Below, piece after piece: positions 16,599-24,939 of a stretch of DNA of 64,000 nucleotides. Both the position numbers and the translations under genes were made by a program. Positions within the stretch are counted from its first letter, which is position 1, and every line of letters begins with the position of its first letter. The stretch covers positions 662,001 to 726,000 of the forward strand of contig NZ_CP082918.1 of assembly GCF_019931755.1 (NCBI RefSeq). Direction: 5' to 3'. Below the pieces are notes generated by a model. That model was not told the DNA's origin, made no database searches, and saw only the letters and a program-made list of their open reading frames with translations. This DNA comes from Sutcliffiella horikoshii. Lineage in GTDB: Bacteria; Bacillota; Bacilli; Bacillales; Bacillaceae_I.

Positions 16599-16728
16599 CA
16601 GTTGATTTCCGCAAATGGCTTCGCTTTCCGCGGGACGGTGCCTTGAGCCTCCTCACAACGCTTCAGGGGTCTCAACCTACCGTTACTCCCCCGCTGGAGT
16701 CTTCGCCTTTTGCTCCAATCAACAGCTG
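16599..16728. repeat. Interspersed Bacillaceae-type repeat, about 130 bp
   Basis: The element is bounded by inverted ends (CAGTTGATT at 16599 and AATCAACAGCTG at 16717) and carries the GC-rich blocks CGCTTTCCGCGGGACGG, GAGCCTCCTC and GGAGTCTTCGCC. From memory, sequences with this vocabulary recur in many Bacillaceae genomes. It is non-coding, and its base composition stands out from the flanks. The rest of the 16580-16953 gap holds the promoter region of the next gene, with no clear ORF. Confidence 0.65.
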
Positions 16729-16953
16729 AGAATCTGGAATTCCATTCAATTTCCCCAACTTTTTATTGAGAACTTCCGACTTTTCGCCTATTGATTGGGT
16801 TATTTCGACATGGAGTGATAGCGAATGCGGTAGGTTGTCGTCATTTTCAGGACTTATTTCCCGAAAAATAACCCCAAGAGGGATTTGGTCAGTTTTCTTT
16901 AATTCTATAAATACAACAATTTTAGCTAATTGCTGCCAAAAGGGGACATGAAC

Positions 16954-18111
16954 ATGATAGTGGGGGAAATTATCAGGTTTTATCGAGAACGAGCTGGGCT
17001 AACACAATCTCAATTAGGAGAAGGAATTTGTACGACGACGCACGTGAGTAAAATTGAACGGGGAAAAACAGCTTTTTCCGAGGAGATTATTGCTTTATTT
17101 TCCGAGAGGTTGAATATTGATATACAGGAAGAGTTGGCCTATCTGCAAAAGGTTAAAAAACTTCTGCGTGATTGGCATAATGCGATAATTTTGCGTAGGG
17201 AAAAGGAGATTGAGCAGTTAAAAGAAAGGCTTGAAGAGTCAACCATTGTCCAAGCCTCTAAGTATGCTGCGCGCTATCAACTATTGATTGCAAGGTATCA
17301 TTTGTTCCGAAATGAATTGGAGTCTGCATTCGAGATTATTAGTAAAGTAGAAAAAGATTACCCCAATATGTTGGCCTTTGATTATAATTTATATCTTCAT
17401 GTGAAGGGGATTTATTATCTGGCTTCCTTTAATAGCGAAGACCATCAAAAAGCAATCAGTGTGTTAAATCAGATTGATCTGAAGGAGTATGGGAATAAAG
17501 AGTATTATTTTCATCTTGGAACTGCCTACTATTTAATTGATTCCAAGGTGATGTCTTTCTTTTATGTAGATAAGGCTTTGCGGCACTTTCAGGAAACGAA
17601 TAATTATATGCAAGCGAATAGAGCGGAAGCGTTAATGCTGTTACAGTTGAGTGGAGATTTGTATAGTGATTTTCATTATATTGTAGGAAGATATAAGGAT
17701 TTGATCAGCAATTGTGAACAATACGGGTTGGAGGAAAATAAAGGCCTGTTGATGAATAACCTTGGCTATGAATATTACAGTAGAGGATTTTTTGAAGAGG
17801 CCAAGTCTTACTTTGAAGAAGCACTGGCACTTGCGGACGAAAATTCAAACAGTTATTTGGTTAGGCTGTATAACTTCGTAGATAGTTGTATGGAGGGGAA
17901 ACTTGCTAAAAAGCGTGTTCTTCAGCGACTCATTAAGGAGGGGGCGAACAAAGCAAAAGAAAGAGGGAACACTTTACATATCACCTTGTTTAAGTTATTG
18001 AAATTTCGTGTGGAAGAGCCATTGATGAAACGGTATGGAAAGCTATTATTTCTTCACTATGTAGGAAGCAATAAACACGAAAAGGCAACGGAAGTATCCT
18101 TGTATATATAG
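16954..18111 (+). CDS. RNPP-type HTH-TPR regulator, paralog 1
   Basis: This is a 385-residue cytoplasmic regulator with an N-terminal XRE-type helix-turn-helix (residues 3-55: IIRFYRERAGLTQSQLG, THVSKIERGK) followed by TPR-like helical repeats (for example MNNLGYEYYSRGFFEEAKSYFEEAL near residue 270). The architecture is that of PlcR/NprR/AimR-type regulators, which sense secreted peptides. ATG 16954 is eight bases after AAAAGGGG and aligns exactly with the start of the paralog at 26434; ATG 16948 is less well placed. No propeptide gene follows: a terminator comes 10 bases later. Its location beside sipW-tasA and a neutral protease suggests control of extracellular functions. Confidence 0.8.
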   Translation: MIVGEIIRFYRERAGLTQSQLGEGICTTTHVSKIERGKTAFSEEIIALFSERLNIDIQEELAYLQKVKKLLRDWHNAIILRREKEIEQLKERLEESTIVQASKYAARYQLLIARYHLFRNELESAFEIISKVEKDYPNMLAFDYNLYLHVKGIYYLASFNSEDHQKAISVLNQIDLKEYGNKEYYFHLGTAYYLIDSKVMSFFYVDKALRHFQETNNYMQANRAEALMLLQLSGDLYSDFHYIVGRYKDLISNCEQYGLEENKGLLMNNLGYEYYSRGFFEEAKSYFEEALALADENSNSYLVRLYNFVDSCMEGKLAKKRVLQRLIKEGANKAKERGNTLHITLFKLLKFRVEEPLMKRYGKLLFLHYVGSNKHEKATEVSLYI

Positions 18112-18121
18112 AGACAGGAAA

Positions 18122-18145
18122 GCCCGCACAGGAGATTGTGCGGGC
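18122..18145. terminator. Bidirectional terminator
   Basis: GCCCGCACA and TGTGCGGGC form a 9-bp perfect stem between two convergent genes. Confidence 0.85.
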
Positions 18146-18155
18146 ATTTGATATG

Positions 18156-18755
18156 TTATTGTTCACTGCCCTCTGTTTGGTGGGCATTAAATTTCCATTC
18201 TAGTTCTAGGGAGTCGCCTTGGAATTCATTTTGGTCTTCGCCGTTATCCACAAATTCAAAGTAGGCAATGATCTTGTCTGTTTCTCCTGGTTTCAATCCG
18301 TCTGGACGTTGGCCGCCACCGACGAAATTATCGATTGCTGTTAAGTCTGGTGTTTCATTTTGAAGTTCATGAAGAGTCATTTCGGCTACTTGTACGCTTG
18401 CATTTGCTTGGTTATAAAGAATGGTTACTTTAATATGATGGCCAAGATCCTCAGTATTAGCCGCCCCATTTAATTGAGCATCATTTACTGTGTAGTTTGT
18501 TTCTAATAAAATTTTAGAGATGTCCAAGGTACCATTGTTCGTCACGTCAAACTCACGGATAATTTCATCGCCAGGTTTCAAGTTAGGAACGTTGACAATA
18601 GTTTCCGGATTAACAGATAAGTCCAATGTTCCTACTGCAAATGTATTGTTTGTTACTACAGTGTCGCTGAAATACGCATATGTACCCCCGCCAATTAAAG
18701 AAAAACCTAATGCTGCCGTTAAAAGTCCTTTGCTTACCGTTTTCGTAAAGCTCAT
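18156..18755 (-). CDS. TasA/CalY (camelysin) family secreted matrix protein
   Basis: This 199-residue precursor starts MSFTKTVSKGLLTAALG and carries a SipW-type signal sequence ending GGGTYAYFSD, the hallmark of TasA and CalY, which form extracellular fibres in biofilms. The mature beta-rich domain includes FAVGTLDLSVNP and an FDVTNNGTLDISKI segment typical of the family. The start (complement of 18753-18755) is chosen because AGGAGG lies eight bases upstream; an ATG two codons earlier is too close. It is downstream of sipW in the same orientation, so processing and expression are linked. Family members were once called metalloproteases (camelysin, M73), but a structural role is better supported. 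Confidence 0.85.
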   Translation of the reverse strand: MSFTKTVSKGLLTAALGFSLIGGGTYAYFSDTVVTNNTFAVGTLDLSVNPETIVNVPNLKPGDEIIREFDVTNNGTLDISKILLETNYTVNDAQLNGAANTEDLGHHIKVTILYNQANASVQVAEMTLHELQNETPDLTAIDNFVGGGQRPDGLKPGETDKIIAYFEFVDNGEDQNEFQGDSLELEWKFNAHQTEGSEQ

Positions 18756-18837
18756 GTCCATTTCCTCCTCTAAACATTTTTCATATATTATTAATCTCTT
18801 AACTATCAAGGTGACAACTAAGAGTACTAACCAAATA

Positions 18838-19383
18838 TCAGGCTGTCTTTGCCTTCTCAAATTCTCGCAGTGCACGGACGATAGAAAGTCCAGCAGAGGC
18901 TACCAGCAAAATTCCAGGGACGACTAATAGAAAAGCGGAACCTTCTTTCGTACTAGCTAGATTTACTAGGAAACCGATATAAGGAATCGTAAAATCAGCG
19001 TACTTTCCTACAATCTGTTCCTGGGTAGCATAGACAGGGTCTGGAGCATTGTTATTATCCCCTTTTGTTTGATAGATCTCTTTGCCATTCACTTCCTTGA
19101 CATCTATGATTCTGTGGGTGATAAGGATGTCTTCAGAGCGAAACGTGATCACATCATTCTTTTTAAAAGTGGAAGAAGGGGTTGTCTTCTCCATAAGGAT
19201 GATGGATCCTGTCATAAAGGTCGGTTCCATGGAACCAGATAGCACTACTTTCAGCTGGTGACCTAGAATGGTCGGCTCCCCGCCAGATGCTTTGGCGGAA
19301 AGGACAATAAAGAATAGGGTGCAAAATAGTAGTATAGAAACTAGTTTTGACAGCTTCCATAACAGTTGCAGAAGAATCTTCAA
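18838..19383 (-). CDS. sipW: Signal peptidase I, SipW (ER-type)
   Basis: This 181-residue membrane signal peptidase is of the ER/archaeal type: the catalytic serine lies in VVLSGSMEP (S51) and the general base is a histidine in ITHRI (H90), not the lysine of ordinary bacterial SPase I. A membrane segment covers about residues 14-32 and another the C-terminus. A TTG at 19383 is the best available start: AAGGA lies about 13 bases upstream, and no in-frame ATG exists nearby. SipW processes TasA and TapA in B. subtilis; here a TasA/CalY gene follows 82 bases later, and no tapA homologue is visible. Confidence 0.85.
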   Translation of the reverse strand: MKILLQLLWKLSKLVSILLFCTLFFIVLSAKASGGEPTILGHQLKVVLSGSMEPTFMTGSIILMEKTTPSSTFKKNDVITFRSEDILITHRIIDVKEVNGKEIYQTKGDNNNAPDPVYATQEQIVGKYADFTIPYIGFLVNLASTKEGSAFLLVVPGILLVASAGLSIVRALREFEKAKTA

Positions 19384-19434
19384 ATGGACTTCACATCCTT
19401 CCTCATCCTTTGTGGTTCGTGTTGCTATGAATCT

Positions 19435-19475
19435 AGCATAAGTTAATAGTCTGAATATTGTAAATTGGGTTAATT
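19435..19475 (-). promoter_or_regulatory. sipW-tasA promoter with upstream AATTAACCCAATT box
   Basis: On the minus strand a -35 TTTACA (19459-19464) and a -10 TATGCT (19435-19440) are 18 bases apart. The 13-mer AATTAACCCAATT occupies 19463-19475 and overlaps the -35 by two bases. Confidence 0.6.
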
Positions 19476-19548
19476 CGAGGGTAGAATTGGGCTTTTTCAC
19501 ATAACTTTTAGCCTGTTAATGCCTTGAAATGTCCCTTTTACAGGCTGA

Positions 19549-19588
19549 AATTAACCCAATTGACCGTTTTGTGAATTGTCAGAATAAT
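19549..19588 (+). promoter_or_regulatory. Neutral protease promoter with the same AATTAACCCAATT box
   Basis: A -35 TTGACC (19560-19565) and a -10 AATAAT (19583-19588) are 17 bases apart. The 13-mer AATTAACCCAATT at 19549-19561 overlaps the -35 by two bases, exactly as on the divergent sipW promoter. Confidence 0.65.
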
Positions 19589-19628
19589 AGAGGGTGTAGC
19601 ACAAAATTGATAGAAGAGGTGAACCGTT

Positions 19629-21404
19629 TTGAAGAGAAATCATTTAAAGAAGAAAGTGGTTCCTGCAGTTCTGGCAGCATCCATCGCTTTTGCTGGACTA
19701 GCTCTACCGGCAAAGAATGTGTTAGCGAATGAAGAGGTAGTAAGGATTCAACAGCAGCTGATGGAAGCACCGACAGGTCTAAGCAAACAAGAGATCCTGT
19801 ACTCCTTCTTGGAATCGCAAGTCACTCCTGCGGGGAAAACTAAATCCTCCGGTGTAAATGTGACACAGCAATTCTCTATTATTGAAGAAAAAGCAGACAG
19901 TAAAACGAATACGTACCATTTTAAAACACAGGAAATGTATCAAGGGATTCCTGTATATGCTTCCCAACAGACGATCGCCTTGGATAAAGACAACAATGTT
20001 ATTTCCTTTATCGGAGACGTTAATAAGGATCTGTCCCGTACTAGCATTCCAACAGAGCCGTCGTTAACAACAGAAGAGGCGGAAACGGTGGCAAAAGAGA
20101 GCATTGAAGCGCAAATTGGAGAGGTATCTGCCTATGATGGAGTAGAGTCAGAACTGATAATCTACCCGTCAGACGCTGGAAAACGTTTGGCATACTTAGT
20201 GAAGGCTTCTACCTCCATTCCGGCACCAGGTTATTTCCATTACTTTGTGGATGCAACAAGTGGAGAGATTCTGCACAACTTTGACGCAGTGGCAGCATTG
20301 ACTCCTGCTTTAGAGGAAGATGAAAATGCGAAATTCACACCGCTAGCAGATGGGGGAACAGCTCCAGCTCCACGTGCACTGCCAATTGAATACGTGGATG
20401 TTACAGCAAAAGGGATGGACATCTTCGGAAAGCTTCATACGTTTAATGCGGTCAAAGAAGCGAGTTCTAACAAACATTTCCTATTCGACGATTCTCGTGG
20501 AAATGGTGTTCACACGTTCAAAGCGAATAGAATGCCTGAAACAACCTTTATTCTACTTTCTGCCTTTTTGGGGTTACAAGGATTTGAAGTGGAAAGTACT
20601 AGAAACTTCTTCTATGATCCTGCAGCGGTTTCGGCCCATGTTAATGCATCCAAAACATTTGATTATTTTAAAAATGTCCATGGCAGAAACTCTCTTGATA
20701 ATAAAGGGATGAAACTTGTTTCGACAGTACATATCGGGGACAAGTGGAACAATGCAGCGTGGAATGGCAAACAGATGCTTTACGGAGATGGGGATGGACA
20801 ACGCATGATTTCCCTATCCGGTGGACTTGATGTTATCGCACATGAAATGACACACGGCGTCATCACAAATACTGCGAACCTTACTTATGAAAATGAATCC
20901 GGTGCTATCAACGAGTCCATTGCAGACATCTTCGGTGCTTTTGCGGAAAATAAAACAGGGGAAGGCTTGTGGTTGCTAGGAGAGGATATTTGGACCCCGG
21001 GAATTCAAGGGGATGCCCTGCGATCCATGAGTGACCCGGGTTCTGTTTATATTGGTGGTTACACTGAAGACGGGTACTACCCAGATCATTATGATAAGCG
21101 TTACTTAGGAGAGCTGGATAGAGGCGGGGTTCATATCAACTCCAGTATCAACAATAAAGCCGCACAACTTATCACAGACGGCGGTACCCATTATGATGTA
21201 ACGGTAAATGGGATCGGAAAAGCGAAGACAGAAAAGATTTTCTACCGTGCTCTAACACTTTACCTAACACCATCATCTGGCTTTGCGGAAATGCGTCAAG
21301 CGGCTATTCAGGCTGCAAGAGATCTTCATCCTGACAGAAACGGTGCACCATCATTAGAAGTTCAAGCGGTTATGGCAGCATATGATGCGGTTGGAGTTCA
21401 TTAA
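19629..21404 (+). CDS. Secreted neutral metalloprotease, M4 family (bacillolysin)
   Basis: This 591-residue preproprotein has a signal peptide of about 34 residues (MKRNHLKKKVVPAVLAASIA start, ALPAKNVLA end), an FTP/PepSY propeptide (about 75-210), and an M4 catalytic domain. The zinc site is HEMTH (H405, E406, H409) with the third ligand in ESIADIFGAF (E429). The C-terminal M4 domain shows GGVHINSSINNKAAQL, with the second catalytic histidine. It would be exported and digest extracellular protein. The start is TTG 19629 after AGAGGTG. The promoter is shared in design with divergent sipW-tasA. NprA/NprE is the nearest familiar name. Confidence 0.92.
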   Translation: MKRNHLKKKVVPAVLAASIAFAGLALPAKNVLANEEVVRIQQQLMEAPTGLSKQEILYSFLESQVTPAGKTKSSGVNVTQQFSIIEEKADSKTNTYHFKTQEMYQGIPVYASQQTIALDKDNNVISFIGDVNKDLSRTSIPTEPSLTTEEAETVAKESIEAQIGEVSAYDGVESELIIYPSDAGKRLAYLVKASTSIPAPGYFHYFVDATSGEILHNFDAVAALTPALEEDENAKFTPLADGGTAPAPRALPIEYVDVTAKGMDIFGKLHTFNAVKEASSNKHFLFDDSRGNGVHTFKANRMPETTFILLSAFLGLQGFEVESTRNFFYDPAAVSAHVNASKTFDYFKNVHGRNSLDNKGMKLVSTVHIGDKWNNAAWNGKQMLYGDGDGQRMISLSGGLDVIAHEMTHGVITNTANLTYENESGAINESIADIFGAFAENKTGEGLWLLGEDIWTPGIQGDALRSMSDPGSVYIGGYTEDGYYPDHYDKRYLGELDRGGVHINSSINNKAAQLITDGGTHYDVTVNGIGKAKTEKIFYRALTLYLTPSSGFAEMRQAAIQAARDLHPDRNGAPSLEVQAVMAAYDAVGVH

Positions 21405-21421
21405 ACCCAACAAACTATAGA

Positions 21422-21471
21422 AAAAGGACAGTCCCCCTAATTTACGAAACAGCAGGGGGACTTGTCCTTTT
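21422..21471. terminator. Bidirectional terminator
   Basis: AAAAGGACA-G-TCCCCCT pairs with AGGGGGA-C-TTGTCCTTTT in a long stem between convergent genes. Confidence 0.85.
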
Positions 21472-21868
21472 ATTTGTCTTTTATTACTTTTCCATAGGCG
21501 AGTGTCATGAGGGCAAAGAGAATGAAGCTAATCATTAAAATAGTGCCACCCACAATATAAAAGATTAGGGTGAATGTCTCTGGTATTGCACCTGGTTTCA
21601 AGAAGTACATCCACATCCCTGCTGTGAGTCCAAAGCTACCGATGATCGCTGACCAAACATGGAAGGTAGCCAGTTTGGAAGTTTTCGGAATGGCAAACAA
21701 AGCATAGAAAACGGCGAAAGCAAATAGGGAAAGCCAACCAACCACAAGTATATGAGCATGGATGGCACGGAATGCATAAGAGCCAGCCCCTGCCATGTGA
21801 CCTCCAATGAATGCGCCGATTACTGCATAAAGCGCGGAAAAACGGATTAATAGTTTTGTTCTGTTCAT
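21470..21868 (-). CDS. Four-helix membrane protein with an oxidase-like HxH motif
   Basis: This 132-residue protein has four membrane segments. The second begins AIHAHILVVGWLSLFAFAVFYALF, which resembles the histidine-bearing helix of heme-copper oxidase subunit I-like (cbb3/NnrS-type) proteins, so heme or metal binding is possible. It lacks the rest of an oxidase. Its ATG directly abuts the TAA of the upstream MMPL exporter gene (no gap), with AAAAGGAG inside that gene's end, so the two are translationally coupled. I do not know the function. Confidence 0.65.
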   Translation of the reverse strand: MNRTKLLIRFSALYAVIGAFIGGHMAGAGSYAFRAIHAHILVVGWLSLFAFAVFYALFAIPKTSKLATFHVWSAIIGSFGLTAGMWMYFLKPGAIPETFTLIFYIVGGTILMISFILFALMTLAYGKVIKDK

Positions 21869-24076
21869 TTATTCTCTCTCCTTTTGACTTTTTTGTTCTA
21901 TGATTTTTGAAGGCCACCAGTTCCAATTGTTTACTAGTGTCACGATTGCCGGTACCAGCATGCCACGTATGAGAAAGGCGTCCATTAATATACCTATGCA
22001 AACAATAAATCCAAACATAAATAGCTCAAGAATAGGTTGTGTCATCAACACGCCAAATGTTGCGGCAAGAATGACACCTGCAGAAGAAATAACCCCACCT
22101 GTCAACGCCACACCGCGTCTTGTCGCTTCTTTGATGGAGAAGTAGCGATTCTCTTCCTTGATTCTTGATATGAGCATAATATTGTAATCGACTCCAAGTG
22201 CTACAAGGAAAACAAATGCGTAAAGCGGAATGCGATAACTCATCCCCTCAAAGCCAAAGAATGTGTCAAAAATCCACCAACTTAAGCCAAGTGCAGAAGC
22301 ATAGGATAGCAATATAGTGACCATCATGTAAACTGGCGCTACCAATGAGCGTGTATGGAAAATCAACATCCCGAATATAACAATGGTTACAGCGACTACT
22401 ATCATTATTGTATCACGGTCATTAGTGGACCGTATATCAGTAGATGTAGCGGTTTCCCCGGCAAAATAGATGTTATATTCCTCCGTGTCCAACCCGCTAT
22501 CTCTCAATATATCTTCTTTTGACTCGTTTAATTTATCTAGTTGGTCCATTGCTTCTTCTTCATAAGGATTCATTGTTAAGATGATGTCAAACTTCACTGC
22601 TTTGCCATCTTCACTTAGAATGCGACTTCCTTCTCTGCCTCCTGTAGCCACGATTTCTTTTTCGGGAAGCGTGGTACTGGAAACACCATTCGTGCCAATG
22701 AACCGTTCGTTCAGTGCTTCTATCGCATCAAGTTCACTGCTAGAAAAAGTGAAACCGGACTCCTTTTCCACCAACACATTTACAGGAGCGAGTTCGCCGG
22801 CTGGGAATTTTTCCTCGAGTTGTTCAAAGCCAATCCTGGATTTCATCTCCTCCGGGAAAGACTGGATAATATTATAGGAATAGTTGGCGTTCAACAATTG
22901 GGAAGCATTCAAAAGTAAAAAGACTAGTACAAGCCCTCCTGCAAGGACAGGTTTTTTTGTGACAAACCCGCCGACTTTCCCCCAGAAACGGTTCTTCTCT
23001 AATGTTTCTTCCCCTACTTTAGGGATGAACGGCCAGAAAGCTCTGCGGCCGAATATAGTGAAAAGTGCGGGAATCAAGGTAAGTCCTGCTACTAATACGA
23101 TGGCAATGGTAATCGTGAATACAGGTGCAAAGCTATGGTACGGCCCAAAGTCTGCCAATAACAATACAAGCATGGCTGCAAAAACGGTTCCGCCTGAAAA
23201 AATAAGAGGCTCTGCAATCCCGCGTACCGCTTTATGCATTGCTTCATGTTTGTCCTCCTGTTTCCTCAACTCTTCACGGAACCTGGAAAAAACGAAAAGA
23301 CTGTAGTCCACCGTTGCTCCGAATAATAGTATCATCACGATAGAGATGGACTGTGCTTCCACGGTGAACACTTCATTTTTCGCTAAAAGTCCGAGCACGC
23401 GATCTACAACCTGGTAGACAAAAGCGACAGCCACTAATGGTATGATCGCAAGCAATGGGGAACGATATATTACAATCAGTAAAATAAGCACTAATGCAAT
23501 GGTTGAGAATAATAAAACGAGATCGGCATTGGAAAAAATGGCAATGGTATCAGAAGCGATTCCCGCAGGTCCGGTTATCACCATCGTTCCGCTGGTTAAT
23601 GCGGTCTCGGTAAATGTTTCAATGGATTGAACGGTATCATTGACCTCATCCATTTCCAGATTATCTTTTAAAAATAAAGGGAGAACAAGGGTTGTCCCAT
23701 CTTCCGATAAGAAATCGCCTTTCACCTGTTCAGGAAATTGATGGAATGGAACGGCAGATTGAATGGTTTCCAGTGTGGAATCTTCCTTAACCCATTTGCT
23801 GACTTCATCCACCTCTGTGAAACTTTGCGTATTCCATCCCTCTTCGTTATGAAATACAAGTAATGCGAACAGACCGTTATCATCTGGAAAGTAAGTATCA
23901 AATTTTTCACTTGCCACAACGGATTGTGCCTCTTTAGGCAGATCATTCTCTCCCGTGTTGATCTTGTAGTCATTGACAGATGGGGCTGCGCTCAAAGCAC
24001 CGGTAAGGATGATCCAAGCAAGCAAAATCACCCAGACTCCTTTCCTGTGAGATGCGTATTTTGCTATTCTTTTCAT
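21869..24076 (-). CDS. MMPL/RND-family membrane exporter (YdfJ-like)
   Basis: This 735-residue protein has the two-fold MMPL layout: a membrane segment near residue 15, an extracellular loop (about 35-165), five or six membrane helices, then a second loop (about 395-540) and six more helices. The conserved GATVDYSLFVFSRFREELR and GVDYNIMLISRIKEE segments are diagnostic of MMPL proteins. It is driven by proton motive force, and family members move lipids or drugs; the substrate here is unknown. It lies divergent from a two-component system, as in the ydfHIJ locus of B. subtilis, although the kinase types differ. The downstream HxH membrane gene is coupled to it. Confidence 0.85.
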   Translation of the reverse strand: MKRIAKYASHRKGVWVILLAWIILTGALSAAPSVNDYKINTGENDLPKEAQSVVASEKFDTYFPDDNGLFALLVFHNEEGWNTQSFTEVDEVSKWVKEDSTLETIQSAVPFHQFPEQVKGDFLSEDGTTLVLPLFLKDNLEMDEVNDTVQSIETFTETALTSGTMVITGPAGIASDTIAIFSNADLVLLFSTIALVLILLIVIYRSPLLAIIPLVAVAFVYQVVDRVLGLLAKNEVFTVEAQSISIVMILLFGATVDYSLFVFSRFREELRKQEDKHEAMHKAVRGIAEPLIFSGGTVFAAMLVLLLADFGPYHSFAPVFTITIAIVLVAGLTLIPALFTIFGRRAFWPFIPKVGEETLEKNRFWGKVGGFVTKKPVLAGGLVLVFLLLNASQLLNANYSYNIIQSFPEEMKSRIGFEQLEEKFPAGELAPVNVLVEKESGFTFSSSELDAIEALNERFIGTNGVSSTTLPEKEIVATGGREGSRILSEDGKAVKFDIILTMNPYEEEAMDQLDKLNESKEDILRDSGLDTEEYNIYFAGETATSTDIRSTNDRDTIMIVVAVTIVIFGMLIFHTRSLVAPVYMMVTILLSYASALGLSWWIFDTFFGFEGMSYRIPLYAFVFLVALGVDYNIMLISRIKEENRYFSIKEATRRGVALTGGVISSAGVILAATFGVLMTQPILELFMFGFIVCIGILMDAFLIRGMLVPAIVTLVNNWNWWPSKIIEQKSQKERE

Positions 24077-24150
24077 AAGTAACCTCTTTCTCTAATCGTT
24101 TTTTAAAAGGCTTAACAGTATAGGAACGATGTAAGAATAGCATTAGAATG

Positions 24151-24203
24151 TTAATGAAATGTTAACGAAAAATGAGATTTGTTGTGTTAACGCTTTGTTA
24201 ACA
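24151..24203. promoter_or_regulatory. Two pairs of TTAAC-type direct repeats (11-bp period)
   Basis: TTAATG at 24151 and TTAACG at 24162 form one pair; TTAACG at 24187 and TTAACA at 24198 form another. Each pair has an 11-bp period, as in OmpR/PhoP-family binding sites. They lie between the MMPL gene and the response regulator gene. Confidence 0.5.
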
Positions 24204-24252
24204 TTTTAATGAAATAATGGGGTCAGGAGTATTTTGTGGAAAGGAAACAATC

Positions 24253-24939
24253 ATGAAAATATTAATAGTAGAAGATGATATTAATATAAGGTCCATCATT
24301 CAGATGTACATGTCTAAACAGGGGTATGAAACCGTTCTGGCAGTAAATGGCGAAGAAGCATTGGAGTTATATTATGAAAAAAATCCGGATTGTATCATTC
24401 TCGATCTTATGTTGCCCGAAATGGACGGTTGGGAAGTATGCAAACTGATTCGTCTAGATGACCCGATTATTCCCATCATCATGTTAACGGGAAAAGGGGA
24501 AAGCTACGATATCGTAAAAGGACTGGAGCTTGGGGCAGATGATTACATCGTCAAACCTTTTGATCCCAATGAATTGACGGCAAGAGTAAAAGCGGCATTA
24601 AGACGAGTGACACAAGTCCATCAGCAAAGGGAAATCATTCATTTAAAAGATTTCATGCTTAACCTGCATGAATTCAGGTTGCTTATCGGTAATAGGGAAG
24701 TAAAACTAGCCCCAAAGGAACTGGAATTGCTCTATTATTTCGCCTATCATCACAATCAAGTCCTATCTAAGCAACAGTTATTGGACAAGATTTGGGGATA
24801 TGATTTTGATGGAGATCCGCGAACGATTGATGTCCATATTAAGCGGGTCAGGGACAAACTATCTTCTAGTGGTTCTGCCTGGTTCATTACGACTATCCGC
24901 GGTGTAGGCTATCGATTTGAGGAGAAGCTTCATGAATAA
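24253..24939 (+). CDS. OmpR-family response regulator
   Basis: This 228-residue two-domain regulator has a receiver domain (about 1-115) with acidic pocket VEDD, phospho-acceptor D51 in IILDLMLPEMDG, a threonine/serine switch in MLTGKG and a lysine in DDYIVKPFD. The C-terminal winged helix (about 128-225) includes LAPKELELLYYF and TIRGVGYRFE. ATG 24253 is seven bases after AAAGGAA; longer in-frame starts upstream lack a site. It overlaps the kinase gene by eight bases. The TTAAC repeats upstream could bind it for autoregulation and for control of the divergent MMPL exporter. Confidence 0.9.
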   Translation: MKILIVEDDINIRSIIQMYMSKQGYETVLAVNGEEALELYYEKNPDCIILDLMLPEMDGWEVCKLIRLDDPIIPIIMLTGKGESYDIVKGLELGADDYIVKPFDPNELTARVKAALRRVTQVHQQREIIHLKDFMLNLHEFRLLIGNREVKLAPKELELLYYFAYHHNQVLSKQQLLDKIWGYDFDGDPRTIDVHIKRVRDKLSSSGSAWFITTIRGVGYRFEEKLHE

